Positions 44,059 through 52,958 of a stretch of 64,000 nt of DNA are shown here, one piece after another. This DNA is from Natronobacterium haloterrestre (GTDB taxonomy: Archaea > Halobacteriota > Halobacteria > Halobacteriales > Natrialbaceae). Both the position numbers and the translations under genes were made by a program. How positions within the stretch are numbered: position 1 is the stretch's first letter; every line of letters starts with the position of its first letter. The stretch spans positions 241,846 through 305,845 of the forward strand of contig NZ_FOKW01000005.1 of the NCBI RefSeq assembly GCF_900112205.1, in the 5' to 3' direction. A model generated the notes under the pieces. It made no database searches, was not told the origin of the DNA, and saw only the letters and a program-made list of their open reading frames with translations.

Positions 44059-45108
44059 ATGTCATCACCGGAACCAGAGAGGGCGGCCGAACTCGCTCGA
44101 GGCGACGACTCCCGCCGAGAAGGGAGGACCGGCCCTCCGATAGCTATCGACGTCGATGGACTCGAACTCGTCTACTCCGACGGAACTGCCGCCGTCAGCG
44201 GGATCGACATGGTCGTCCCCAACGGGGAGTTCTTCGGCTTCCTCGGGCCGAACGGGGCGGGGAAAACGACGACGATCAAAGTGTTCGCCACGCTGTTGTC
44301 CCCCACGGGTGGGGAGGTCCGAGTCAACGGCTTCGACGTCCGGTCGGAATCGCGCAAGATCCGCGAATCCATCGGCTATATGGCCCAGGAGACGAGTATC
44401 GATCCGGAACTCACCGCCGAGGAGAACATCCGATTCGCCTGCGAGGCCTACGGGGTGCCGCGTGGCGAGCGCCCCGAGCGAGTCTCCGAACTGCTCGATC
44501 TCGTCGATCTCGTCGACGTCGCCGACAAGCGGGCCGAGGAGTTCTCGGGCGGTATGAAGAAGCGACTGGACGCCGCGACCGCGCTGGTCCATCGCCCGCC
44601 GCTGGTCTTCCTGGACGAACCGACGACGGGGCTCGACCCGAAGGCCCGCAACCGACTCTGGGACTACTTCCGGCGCATCAACGACCTCGGGACGACCATC
44701 TTCCTGACCACGCAGTACCTCGAGGAGGCCGACCAGCTCTGTGATCGCCTTGCGGTTATCCTCGAGGGAGAGATCGTCGCCGAGGGCAGTCCGACGGACC
44801 TGAAACGGGAAGTCGGGGGCGAGGTTCTCGACGTAGAACTGGAGGGCGATCCGGCGGCCCGGGAACGGGCCGCGGCGATCGCACGCGAGTTCGACGCGTT
44901 CACGGACGCGTCCGTCACCCAAACCGACGAGGGGATCAGCGTCACCGCGGAGACGGCCCGCCAGCACGGGACCGATTTGCTGGTCGCGCTCCGCGATGCG
45001 GGGTTGACGGTGACCGGGTTCAACATCCGCGCACCGACCCTCGACGACGTGTTCCTGGCGATCACCGGCGAAGAGCTCGAGACCGACGACACGGGGGCCG
45101 AACGATGA
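44059..45108 (+). CDS. ABC exporter ATP-binding protein, DrrA type
   Basis: 349 residues. Walker A GPNGAGKTTTIKVFATLL, Q-loop YMAQETSIDPELTAEENIRF, signature EFSGGMKKRLDAATALV, Walker B LVFLDEPTTGLDPKARNRLW, H-loop TTQYLEEADQL. After about residue 240 the DrrA C-terminal domain follows (ERDAxx type) with NIRAPTLDDVFLAITGEELE. These families export hydrophobic drugs or lipids with an ABC-2 permease. First gene of the exporter operon, followed by the permease; a TetR regulator gene lies downstream. Confidence 0.94.
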   Translation: MSSPEPERAAELARGDDSRREGRTGPPIAIDVDGLELVYSDGTAAVSGIDMVVPNGEFFGFLGPNGAGKTTTIKVFATLLSPTGGEVRVNGFDVRSESRKIRESIGYMAQETSIDPELTAEENIRFACEAYGVPRGERPERVSELLDLVDLVDVADKRAEEFSGGMKKRLDAATALVHRPPLVFLDEPTTGLDPKARNRLWDYFRRINDLGTTIFLTTQYLEEADQLCDRLAVILEGEIVAEGSPTDLKREVGGEVLDVELEGDPAARERAAAIAREFDAFTDASVTQTDEGISVTAETARQHGTDLLVALRDAGLTVTGFNIRAPTLDDVFLAITGEELETDDTGAER

Positions 45109-45190
45109 GCCTGCCTGGTGCCGACGAAGACACGGCGACCTCGGGGGGCCGGACGCACGCTCGGGAAACACCTTCGCCGGGGACGCGTGG

Positions 45191-45991
45191 GTGAATTTCA
45201 AGCGGTGGAACCGGAAGGCCGTTCGGAACCCGTTCGTTCTGGTCGTCTCGCTCGTGCAGCCGATCATCTTCCTCGTGCTGTTTACGGAGGTGTTCGGGAA
45301 CGTGGCCGGCGGCGCGGTCAATCGGGGGATTCCCGGGATCAGTTACGAAACGTACCTCGTTCCCGCGATCACGATCCAGGTCGCGCTCGCGGCGGCCATC
45401 ACGTCGGGCGTGGGGCTGGTCAACGACATCGAGAACGGAATGTTCGAGAAGGTACTCGTGACGCCGATGAACCGCACGGCCGTCTTCGTCGGCAAGACCG
45501 CCGCGGAGGTGTTCCGAATCGCCGTTCAGATCGCCATCATCCTCGGGCTCGGCGTCCTGCTCGGCGCGGAGATCGTCACGGGTATCGTCGGTGCCGTCGG
45601 CATCGTCGCGATCGGCATCCTGTTTTCGCTCTGGTTCGTCGCGTTCTCGAACGCGCTGGCGATCCTCACCCGGGATCAGGAATCGACGATCATCGGCGCG
45701 AACCTGTTACAGTTTCCGCTGTTGTTTCTGTCGAGCGCGTTCCTCCCCCTCGAGACCCTACCGGAGTGGATTCAGACGTTCGCTCGCTTCAATCCAGTTA
45801 CGTACGGAGTCGACGCCGCACGTTCGCTCATGATCGATCGGGACGTCATGACGGTCATCGAGGTCTCGTGGTTCGACGGCGCCCTCAACGGCGTCGCACC
45901 CGGCATCGCCGTCTTGCTCGGACTCGACCTCGTGTTCGGCGCTATCGCAGTTTACCTGTTGTCCCGTGCTTCGAGTTCCGACGTGAAATGA
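45191..45991 (+). CDS. ABC-2 type permease, DrrB type (N-terminus possibly frameshifted)
   Basis: 266 residues as read from GTG 45191: MNFKRWNRKAVRNPFVLVVS, then six membrane segments and GLVNDIENGMFEKVLVTPMN, a DrrB hallmark, and FPLLFLSSAFLPLETLPEWI. Homologues as I recall begin further upstream with a sequence like RTL.GNTFA.AWVNFKRW. Here an ATG at 45105 overlaps the ATPase stop (ATGA) and starts MSLPGADEDTATSGGRT. That frame stops at 45194, while GNTFAGDAWVNFKRW is readable in the permease frame without an ATG. A one-base deletion near 45156-45170 would explain both. Confidence 0.8.
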   Translation: MNFKRWNRKAVRNPFVLVVSLVQPIIFLVLFTEVFGNVAGGAVNRGIPGISYETYLVPAITIQVALAAAITSGVGLVNDIENGMFEKVLVTPMNRTAVFVGKTAAEVFRIAVQIAIILGLGVLLGAEIVTGIVGAVGIVAIGILFSLWFVAFSNALAILTRDQESTIIGANLLQFPLLFLSSAFLPLETLPEWIQTFARFNPVTYGVDAARSLMIDRDVMTVIEVSWFDGALNGVAPGIAVLLGLDLVFGAIAVYLLSRASSSDVK

Positions 45992-46121
45992 CGAGTTCCT
46001 CCCGCTCGAAGCACGACTCTCGGTCGCTCGACGGCGGCGTCGACAAGCGTCGAGTGACTGCCGCCGGCTACTCCCGGCACGTGGAGAAGAGGCGACGCGT
46101 CGAGATCGGACGAAGTGATAA

Positions 46122-46152
46122 GTTATATGCTTCCTGAATGAATATTTATTCA
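46122..46152 (+). promoter_or_regulatory. TATA box and palindromic operator of the TetR regulator
   Basis: GTTATATG at about 46122-46129 is the TATA box. TGAATGAATATTTATTCA (46135-46152) is an 18-bp inverted repeat with one mismatched pair, placed between the TATA box and the ATG at 46155, over the expected transcription start. This is where a self-repressing TetR protein would block initiation. Confidence 0.75.
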
Positions 46153-46154
46153 CA

Positions 46155-46802
46155 ATGAGTGAACAGGGGCTCTTCGACTGCTCGCCGGACGATACCCACA
46201 CCCAGATCATGCGAGCAACCTACGAGGCACTGCGGAAACACGGCTACTCGGAACTCACGATTCAGCGTATCGGCGACGAGTTCCCCAAGAGCAAGTCGCT
46301 GATCTACCAGCACTACGACGCGAAAGACGAACTGCTCGTGGCCTTCCTCGAGTTCCTCCTCGAGCGACTCGAGGAGGATATGCCGATCGACGGCGAGTTC
46401 GACGACGCCCGGGAGCACCTCCGGACGCTCGTCGACTACGCGCTGCCCGATTCCTTCGAGCCCGAACACGTCGATTTCATGGAAGCGATCGAGGCGCTGC
46501 GCGGACAGGCCCCCCACGACGACGCCTACCGGGAACAGTTCGCCGCAACCGACGACTTCCATCGGAGCCACGTCGCCGATGTCATCCGTGCCGGGATCGA
46601 CCAGGGCGTGTTCCGGGACGTCGATCCGGAGCGGACCGCCGACTTCATCGTGGCGACGATTCACGGCGCACGAAATCAGCGCGCGACGACCGAAACCCAC
46701 GAACCGGTCCGGGCGGCGCGGGAGGAACTCGAGGCGTACCTCCGAACGCGGGTGTTCGTCGACGACGCGGAGGAATCCGACGCGTCGGCGTCCGAGGAGT
46801 AG
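46155..46802 (+). CDS. TetR/AcrR family transcriptional regulator
   Basis: 215 residues: N-terminal HTH at about 15-60 (TQIMRATYEALRKHGYSELT, IQRIGDEFPKSKSLIYQHYD, KDELLVAFLEFLL), then an all-helical ligand domain (FMEAIEALRGQAPHDDAYRE, RTADFIVATIHGARNQRAT). An inverted repeat sits just before its start. It is downstream of, and co-oriented with, the DrrAB-type exporter, so it probably controls the exporter and itself in response to a hydrophobic ligand. The ligand is unknown. Confidence 0.92.
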   Translation: MSEQGLFDCSPDDTHTQIMRATYEALRKHGYSELTIQRIGDEFPKSKSLIYQHYDAKDELLVAFLEFLLERLEEDMPIDGEFDDAREHLRTLVDYALPDSFEPEHVDFMEAIEALRGQAPHDDAYREQFAATDDFHRSHVADVIRAGIDQGVFRDVDPERTADFIVATIHGARNQRATTETHEPVRAAREELEAYLRTRVFVDDAEESDASASEE

Positions 46803-46895
46803 TCTCCCGACGCGTGTTGGTTACGGGCTCGAGCGCCGCGCCGGTCAACTGCTCGAGTGCTCGAGTGCTCGAGTCACTGAAAAACGGGAGTGTTC

Positions 46896-48455
46896 TCAGC
46901 TGAACTTCTGGACCGTCACGTCCAGCGTATCCAGGTCGACGATCGGTGCGTAGCCGGCATCCGGGTCGATGTTGACGCTCTTCTGGAAGTCGGTCTGGGC
47001 CTGCCAGCAGCCGGAGTTGATCGCCAGCACGTTGTGATACTTCCCGAAGCCGAGTTTGTGGACGTGGCCCGTGTGGAAGATGTCGGGCACCTCGTCGATG
47101 ACGAGGTAGTCCTCCTCTTCGGGCGCGAGCCGCGTGTGGCCCCCGAACTGGGGCGCGACGTGTCGCTTCTTCAGAAGCTGGTACATCGCCCTGTGGGGAT
47201 CGTCGTAGCTGGCTTTCTCCTCCGGTAGTTCCGCGATGACTTCGTCCAGCGACACCCCGTGGTACATCAGCACCGAGACCCCCTCGAGGGTCACCGTCGA
47301 GGGGTTGCTGACGATCCGGGGATCGTGGGCCGACATGATCTCCCGGAGCTCCTCGTCGAAGCCCGGCTGGGGCTCCGCGAGTCGCACCGCGTCGTGATTG
47401 CCCGGAATCATCACGATCTCGATATCGCCAGGCACCTTCTTGAGGTGCTCGTTGAACGCCTCGTACTGCTCGTAGATGTCGACGATCTCGAGTTCCTCGT
47501 CCTGGTCGGGGTAGACGCCGACGCCTTCGACCATATCGCCCGCGATCAGCAGGTACTCGACGTGCTGGGCCTCCTCGGTGTGGAGCCAGTCGGCGAACCC
47601 GTTCCAGGCCTCGGCCATGAACTCCTCGCTGCCGACGTGGACGTCGCTGATCAGCGCCGCCTGGACGTGACGATCGGCCGTCGACGGCTCGTACGTCCGG
47701 GGCACGTCAGGAAAGTACATCGAGTCGACGAACGCGATGCCCGAGTCGTCCGCGAGGGTTCCCTCCATCGCCAGCGCCTCGTCACAAAGCAGTTCGTCGA
47801 CCAGATCGACGTAGTCCCGGTCTTTCATCACGAGCCACGGGAACGTTCCGGTCGCGTCCTCGAGTTCGATCAGCCAGTGGCCGCTGGCCGTCGACCGCAC
47901 GTCGTTGACCAGCCCGACCATCGCGACCTCGCTGCCGCCCGGCATGTCCTCGATGGCCGTCGCCGGGCGGTGGTTCACCCGACCGCGGAGCTTCGCGCCG
48001 AGTTTGTCGAGGCGATCACGGAAGACCGAGACGAAGTCCTCGTACTCCCCCGTTCCGGTGCTCTCGCCGGTCATGTCCCCGACGATCTCGAGCGACCGGA
48101 GTTCGGGATCGACCGACCGTCCCGCCCCCGTCGAAGACCCCTCCGTTTCAACTGGAGACGCGTCGACCGATTCGCCCGCTGTGGGCTCGGGAGTTCCAGT
48201 TGAAACGGAGGGGTCGGCCGTTTCGGTCGCGGCGTCGGCCGCGGATCGTGACGCCGGGGACTCGAGCGCCGACAGCGCAGCCTCGACGTGCTCCGTGCGA
48301 ACGACCAGCGCGTCTTCGGGTAACTCCTCGAGGACCCGCTCGAGTGCCGCATCCGTGTGGTCGGCCGCCGCGAGTCGCGTCACCGCCTCGCGCTCGGCGT
48401 TGTAGCCGCGACTCGTGAGTTCGCTGACGATCCGGGCGGAGGCCTCGAGTGGCAC
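46896..48455 (-). CDS. polB: DNA polymerase D small subunit (DP1)
   Basis: Replicative PolD exonuclease/processivity subunit; partners the large subunit DP2. 519 residues from the GTG at 48455 (MPLEASARIVSELTSRGYNA). N-terminal helical domain, then an acidic Ser/Thr linker (about 70-125), OB fold (about 170-245) and calcineurin-like phosphoesterase with DVHVG (271-275), LLIAGDMVEGVG, MIPGNHDAVRL (352-355) and FHTGHVHKLG. All metal ligands are present. The linker codons contain two perfect ORB-like sequences. Order polB, signal peptidase, lipoprotein, orc1 is the usual haloarchaeal origin neighbourhood. Confidence 0.96.
   Translation of the reverse strand: MPLEASARIVSELTSRGYNAEREAVTRLAAADHTDAALERVLEELPEDALVVRTEHVEAALSALESPASRSAADAATETADPSVSTGTPEPTAGESVDASPVETEGSSTGAGRSVDPELRSLEIVGDMTGESTGTGEYEDFVSVFRDRLDKLGAKLRGRVNHRPATAIEDMPGGSEVAMVGLVNDVRSTASGHWLIELEDATGTFPWLVMKDRDYVDLVDELLCDEALAMEGTLADDSGIAFVDSMYFPDVPRTYEPSTADRHVQAALISDVHVGSEEFMAEAWNGFADWLHTEEAQHVEYLLIAGDMVEGVGVYPDQDEELEIVDIYEQYEAFNEHLKKVPGDIEIVMIPGNHDAVRLAEPQPGFDEELREIMSAHDPRIVSNPSTVTLEGVSVLMYHGVSLDEVIAELPEEKASYDDPHRAMYQLLKKRHVAPQFGGHTRLAPEEEDYLVIDEVPDIFHTGHVHKLGFGKYHNVLAINSGCWQAQTDFQKSVNIDPDAGYAPIVDLDTLDVTVQKFS
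48136..48156. other. ORB-like sequence inside polB (left copy)
   Basis: ACCCCTCCGTTTCAACTGGA (48137-48156, plus one more matching base to the left). It matches the origin ORBs at 17 of 20 positions. It encodes PVETEGS of the DP1 linker. Confidence 0.65.
48195..48215. other. ORB-like sequence inside polB (right copy, inverted)
   Basis: TCCAGTTGAAACGGAGGGGT (48195-48214, plus one base) is the exact reverse complement of the copy at 48136-48156. It encodes DPSVSTG of the DP1 linker. Confidence 0.65.
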
Positions 48456-48602
48456 ACGAATCGCATTCGTGACCGGGGAAAAAAGGGTAGCGAATCGGCG
48501 GGCCGTTTCCGGGGGCACGAAACGCGCCGATCGGAACCACCCCGAGCGTCGAGCAAAGATCGAGGGGAAAGTTGATTGCCGGCCCCGGCAAAAGCCGTGG
48601 CA

Positions 48603-49607
48603 ATGAGCGGTCGAGACGCCGGCGGTTCCGACGAGCGCGACGAGGACGAGCCGTCGTTCGGCGGCCCGTCTTCTGCCGAAACCGAGGCCGACACCGAGGC
48701 CGACACCGAGACCGACACCGAAGCCCATGGCACGGGCGATCGGCCTCGGGCGACCCGGGACCGCGCCGGCGACAGCAGCGACAGCGGGAGCAGAGCCGGA
48801 ACCAGCGACGTCACCATCGAGGACGACGGCGTCGTCCGCTGGTTCCTCCGAACCGACGACGAACCCGCGGTACTCGTCCGCGACGTCCTCAGCAGCGTGG
48901 CCATCGTCGCCGTCATCGGCCTGCTGCTGTTCGCGGTCAGCGGGGTCTGGCCCCCGCTGGTCGCCGTCGAGAGCGGCAGCATGGAACCGAACATGGAACG
49001 AGGCGATCTGATCTTCGTCGTGGACGAGGACCGGTTCGTCGGTGACGACTCCGTCGGCGACACCGGGGTCGTTACCCTCGAGAACGGGCAGGGCGACTAC
49101 GAGAAGTTCGGACAGGCCGGCGACGTGATCGTCTTCAGGCCGGACGGCAGCGAACGACAGACGCCGGTGATCCATCGCGCCCACTTCTGGGTCGAGGAGG
49201 GCGAGAACTGGATCGAGACGAAGGCCAACGAGGAGTTCGTCGGCGACGTGACCTGCGAGGAGGTCCGAACCTGCCCGGCCCGCTACGACGGGTTCGTCAC
49301 GAAAGGCGACGCCAACGCCGGCTACGACCAGTACCGGGGCGGTGCGCGAACGGACGTCGTGAAACCGGAGTGGATCACCGGCAAAGCGACGTTCCGGATC
49401 CCGTGGCTCGGCCACGTCCGCCTGTTCTTCGACGAGATCATGGCCGGCGCGATCGTGCCCGTGAGCACAGGTACGGGCACCGGAGTCGTCGGCACGATCG
49501 GAACGGTCGGCGCCCTCGGGAGCGCGGGGGTCGCCGCCGGCGTCGGCGTCGCGACGCGAGTCCACCACCGGAATCGGAATCGGAATCAGAATCGGAGCCG
49601 GGAGTGA
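48603..49607 (+). CDS. Archaeal type I signal peptidase (Sec11-like), paralogue 2
   Basis: 334 residues from ATG 48603 (MSGRDAGGSDERDEDEPSFG). A long acidic leader contains ADTEADTETDTEA repeats. Then a membrane helix (about 92-112), catalytic Ser126 in VAVESGSMEP, His191 in PVIHRAHF, and acidic residues in FVTKGDANAGYDQ. A C-terminal hydrophobic Gly/Val/Thr-rich helix ends in an RNRNRNQNRSRE tail from a hexamer repeat. Divergent from polB, separated by 147 bases. It is the signal peptidase usually found at the haloarchaeal origin. Confidence 0.93.
   Translation: MSGRDAGGSDERDEDEPSFGGPSSAETEADTEADTETDTEAHGTGDRPRATRDRAGDSSDSGSRAGTSDVTIEDDGVVRWFLRTDDEPAVLVRDVLSSVAIVAVIGLLLFAVSGVWPPLVAVESGSMEPNMERGDLIFVVDEDRFVGDDSVGDTGVVTLENGQGDYEKFGQAGDVIVFRPDGSERQTPVIHRAHFWVEEGENWIETKANEEFVGDVTCEEVRTCPARYDGFVTKGDANAGYDQYRGGARTDVVKPEWITGKATFRIPWLGHVRLFFDEIMAGAIVPVSTGTGTGVVGTIGTVGALGSAGVAAGVGVATRVHHRNRNRNQNRSRE
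49569..49596. repeat. Hexamer microsatellite (CGGAAT)n at the 3' end of signal peptidase 2
   Basis: About four six-base units code for the Arg-Asn repeats in the C-terminal tail, close to the stop codon. Confidence 0.8.
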
Positions 49608-49700
49608 CTGGCCGAGTTCGTCGATTCGAGGGCGCGAGCGGCCGCTCGAGGCGAAACGGAGGAGGTCACCGAGCGAGTCGCCGTCCCGGCGACCCGCGAA

Positions 49701-50168
49701 TCAGTCCTCGGTCTCGATCTCGAGGGACAGTTCGTCGCCGTCGTACAGTTTTCGCTCGGTCGGATCGACTGCCTCCCCGTCGATCTCGAAGCGGATCGTC
49801 GTCCCGTCGTCGCGTTCGTCGTAGGTCGTCCCGTCGAACGTGACGACGTGGTTCCCGTCTGCGTTCTCGTACGCGAAGTGGGGGAGGAGATCGATCGCCT
49901 CCGCGAACGTCACCCGCTTGCGTTCCATGAACCACGGTTCGTGGCCCTCGTGGAAGTGGAAGTAGACCGAGGAGTCCTCGGCGTTCTCGGCCTGGAACCG
50001 ATCCGCCGTGAAGTCGATCGACTCGCCCTCGACGACCACTTCGATCTCGCCGCTCTCGTGGCCGTCGATTTCCTCGTCCCGGAAGAATCCGCGGACGCTC
50101 GAGAGACACCCCGAGAGCGAGGCGAGGGCGACGCTTCCCGTGGAAGCGAGGACGGTTCGTCGTCTCAT
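49701..50168 (-). CDS. Haloarchaeal Tat lipoprotein, unknown function
   Basis: 155 residues: MRRRTVLASTGSVALASLSG with Cys21, then IEVVVEGESIDFTADRFQ, YFHFHEGHEPWFMERKRVTF and a domain of alternating strands ending LYDGDELSLEIET. The HFHEGHEPW segment is His-rich and might bind metal. It lies between signal peptidase 2 and orc1, a position conserved for small lipoproteins in related genomes. No enzyme motif is seen. Confidence 0.75.
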   Translation of the reverse strand: MRRRTVLASTGSVALASLSGCLSSVRGFFRDEEIDGHESGEIEVVVEGESIDFTADRFQAENAEDSSVYFHFHEGHEPWFMERKRVTFAEAIDLLPHFAYENADGNHVVTFDGTTYDERDDGTTIRFEIDGEAVDPTERKLYDGDELSLEIETED

Positions 50169-50262
50169 ACGCGAGCGAAGCGACCGCTCGTATATCGATC
50201 CATCGATGGTTTCGGGCGAGCGGGAGTCTCCTCGAGTCGGCGAGGATGGCCCGAAACGAGCC

Positions 50263-52038
50263 TTAATTCTCGAATCGCGCCTGAACGAACGGCTGTACGT
50301 CGTCGATGTCGGACAGCCGCGAATCCGAGAGCAGGACCGCCTCGGTCTCCTCGAGCGGCACCGAGAGGCTGATCTCCTTGGTCCGGCCGTACCGGCCTTT
50401 CGAGACGACGACGGCGTTGACGATGCCGAGCATGTCGAGTTCGCTGATCAGGTCCGTCACGCGCCGCTGGGTGAGGACGTCGGCGTCGATTTCCTCGCAG
50501 AGGCGCTTGTAAATGTTGAACACCTCGCCCGTGTTGATGCTGTGGACGCCGTTTTTCTCGAGCAGGATGATCGCGAAGAGGACCAGTTTCGACTGCGTGG
50601 GGAGGGTCCGGACGACCTCGACGACGCGGTCGAGTTCGATCTTGTCCTGGGCCTGCCGGACGTGTTCCTCGACGATCGTCTCCGCCTGGGAACGCTCGGC
50701 GAGTTCCCCTGCAGTTCGCAGCAGATCCAGCGCGCGGCGCGCGTCGCCGTGTTCCTGTGCGGCGAAGGCCGCACACAGCGGGATGACGTCCTCGGAGAGC
50801 GCGCCGCTCTTGAACGCGACCTCCGACCGGTGCTCGAGGATGTCCCGCAACTGGTTCGCGTCGTACGGCGGGAAGACGATCTCTTCTTCGCCGAGCGAGG
50901 ACTTCACGCGGGGGTCGAGGAAGTCGGTGAACTTGAGGTCGTTCGAGATACCGATGATCGATACCCGGGAGTTCTCGAGTTCGGAGTTCATCCGCGAGAG
51001 GTTGTAGAGGGTGTCGTCGCCGCTTTTCTCGACGAGTTTGTCGATCTCGTCGAGCATGATCACGACGACCCGCTCGTCGTAGTCGACGGCGTCGAAGAAG
51101 ACGTTGTAGACCCGGTCCGTGGGCCACCCCGTCATCGGGACCTCCTCGAAGGAGTCCCGGTCCTCTTGCAGGGAGTCGATCCGTTCTTCGACCTCCACGC
51201 GGGAATCGAACGGCGTGGACGCGAGCGGATGATCGGCCGCGCCCTCCCCCACTCGAGCGTCCTCGAGCGTCTCGTCGGTCGCGAACGCTGCCTCGTCGTC
51301 GTCCGCCGATCGGTCGGCGGATCGATCCGCAGTCGACCCCTCCGTTTCACCTGTCGAATCGCCAGACGAAGACGCTCTGATTCCTCCAGACGAAATAGAG
51401 GTGTTCGGATCGTCGCTGCCCCCCAGCCCCTCGTCCGAGGAGTCGAAGAGGTCGGCGTCGTCACCCCCCGATCGGTTCGTCCCGACCCCGGGGTCGCGGT
51501 CGGCGTCGTAGTCGTCGAGTTCCTCGAGGAGGTCCCGCAGCGAGTCGATCCGGTCGTCGATCCGGTCCTTGTTCTTCTCGATGAACTTGTTCGCGAGCTG
51601 GGCGAGCACGCGATACTGGGTGTCGGTCACCTCGCAGTTGATGTACTCGACGTCACACGGGACGCTGTACTTCTGGGACGTGCTCTCGAGTTCCTTGCTC
51701 ACGAACTTCGCGCTGGCGGTCTTCCCGGTCCCCGTCTTCCCGTAGATCAGGATGTTCGACGGGGTCTCCCCGCGCAACGCGGCGACCAGAATCGTCGCCA
51801 TCTTGTTGATCTGGTCGCTCCTGTGTGGGAGTTCGTGCGGGGTGTATGACGGTCTGAGAACCTCTTTGTTCTCGAATATCGGTTCTCCGCTGAGCAGATC
51901 GTCGAACAATCCCTGTTTCGGTTCGTCTTCGCCGAGGTCGTCCCCGAAGTCGGTCCCGCCGAGATCCGTCGAGAACCCGTCGGTACTCCCGACGTCGACC
52001 TTGTCCGGGGCTGTCCTTTCCGTATTGTCGTCTGACAT
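50263..52038 (-). CDS. orc1: Orc1/Cdc6 replication initiator
   Basis: AAA+ origin-binding protein. 591 residues from ATG 52038. Walker A GKTGTGKTASA (100-107 region), Walker B VVVIMLDEID (325-332), sensor-1 VSIIGISNDLKFTDFLDPRV, arginine-finger region SSLGEEEIVFPPYDANQL, and a C-terminal winged helix (about 495-590). Between the AAA+ strands there is a roughly 120-residue Asp/Ser-rich insertion (about 172-295), so the protein is longer than typical archaeal Orc1. It is divergent from the origin next to it and almost certainly its cognate initiator. Confidence 0.96.
   Translation of the reverse strand: MSDDNTERTAPDKVDVGSTDGFSTDLGGTDFGDDLGEDEPKQGLFDDLLSGEPIFENKEVLRPSYTPHELPHRSDQINKMATILVAALRGETPSNILIYGKTGTGKTASAKFVSKELESTSQKYSVPCDVEYINCEVTDTQYRVLAQLANKFIEKNKDRIDDRIDSLRDLLEELDDYDADRDPGVGTNRSGGDDADLFDSSDEGLGGSDDPNTSISSGGIRASSSGDSTGETEGSTADRSADRSADDDEAAFATDETLEDARVGEGAADHPLASTPFDSRVEVEERIDSLQEDRDSFEEVPMTGWPTDRVYNVFFDAVDYDERVVVIMLDEIDKLVEKSGDDTLYNLSRMNSELENSRVSIIGISNDLKFTDFLDPRVKSSLGEEEIVFPPYDANQLRDILEHRSEVAFKSGALSEDVIPLCAAFAAQEHGDARRALDLLRTAGELAERSQAETIVEEHVRQAQDKIELDRVVEVVRTLPTQSKLVLFAIILLEKNGVHSINTGEVFNIYKRLCEEIDADVLTQRRVTDLISELDMLGIVNAVVVSKGRYGRTKEISLSVPLEETEAVLLSDSRLSDIDDVQPFVQARFEN
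51335..51353. other. ORB-like sequence inside orc1
   Basis: GACCCCTCCGTTTCACCTG differs at one position from the polB copies and encodes TGETEGS in the acidic insertion of Orc1. Confidence 0.55.
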
Positions 52039-52298
52039 CCGTCGTACACGTACCCCCTGATTTCGAGTGGAATACCGAACCCAAAACCAGGTATATCGAG
52101 GTTCCGGTGGGCCAGTGCGGCCCGTCTGCTTTTCAGCCACCCCGGCTCGGGTCCAGTTGATGCAAACGAAACAGAGGAACAGTGAGGTCTTAAATTCTTC
52201 CCTTCGTTCAAATCCGTGATCGAAGACCTCCTCGTCGGTCGGTCTACCCCTGGTTTGGTCCTCGAGAACGGTGGGGGACGGGATTTCGTGGGAAAGGA

Positions 52299-52317
52299 CC
52301 CATCGTTTCAGGTCGAA
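52299..52317. other. Weak ORB-like site
   Basis: CCCATCGTTTCAGGTCGAA matches 16 of 19 positions of the left origin ORB in the same orientation. Confidence 0.4.
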
Positions 52318-52958
52318 ACCGAGTTTCGTGATCGTCGATTGATAGCTCGTGGCGAGGACGGGAGTCGTCCGTTCGAGGGGTTGCCTCGTTCGTTGGACCA
52401 ATCGTTGGAGGGAGCGCTATAGTAGCCACTGCAAGTCAGTGCACATCTGATCGCCAGACGGATCGGCGATCAGTGTGTGAATAGTTGCAGTTGTTACTAT
52501 AGATTGGTCCGAGAAACGGACGCTCGTCTTTGCCGTAGCTGTGGGTGACTCGTCTTTATCGATAGCTGTGGGTGTGGTCTCTGCGCAGGCGCGTGTAGCG
52601 CGTATGGACTCGTGGGCTGGTTGGCTGTCCATCGGACCGTGGGCTGGTCGGCTGTTCATCGCACTCGAGGTCGGCATCAGTGTCGGCATGGACGTCGAAC
52701 GAGACCAATTCGACCATTCCCCCAGTCGAGCGCTCGAGGGCGGGAGCCGGGAGAAAACCTGCAGTCGAGTGAGACGTTGTGGGAAAACAGGCCGGAAGGG
52801 AGACGCGGCGGATCAACCTGGAACCCTGGAGCGACGGTTCATGACCGAGAGAAAGCGTGGATCGGCGGGGCGAATTGTCCGATCAATGAATGGTCTGCTC
52901 GGGAGTTCGCGGACGATCAGGAAAGGTTAGAAATCCGACCGGTGATCGGGAAGCCCCC

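Noticed and set aside
52200..52950. Short ORFs (68-143 codons) in the left half of the origin region
   Set aside because: They overlap each other on both strands, have unlike-protein composition and no start signals.
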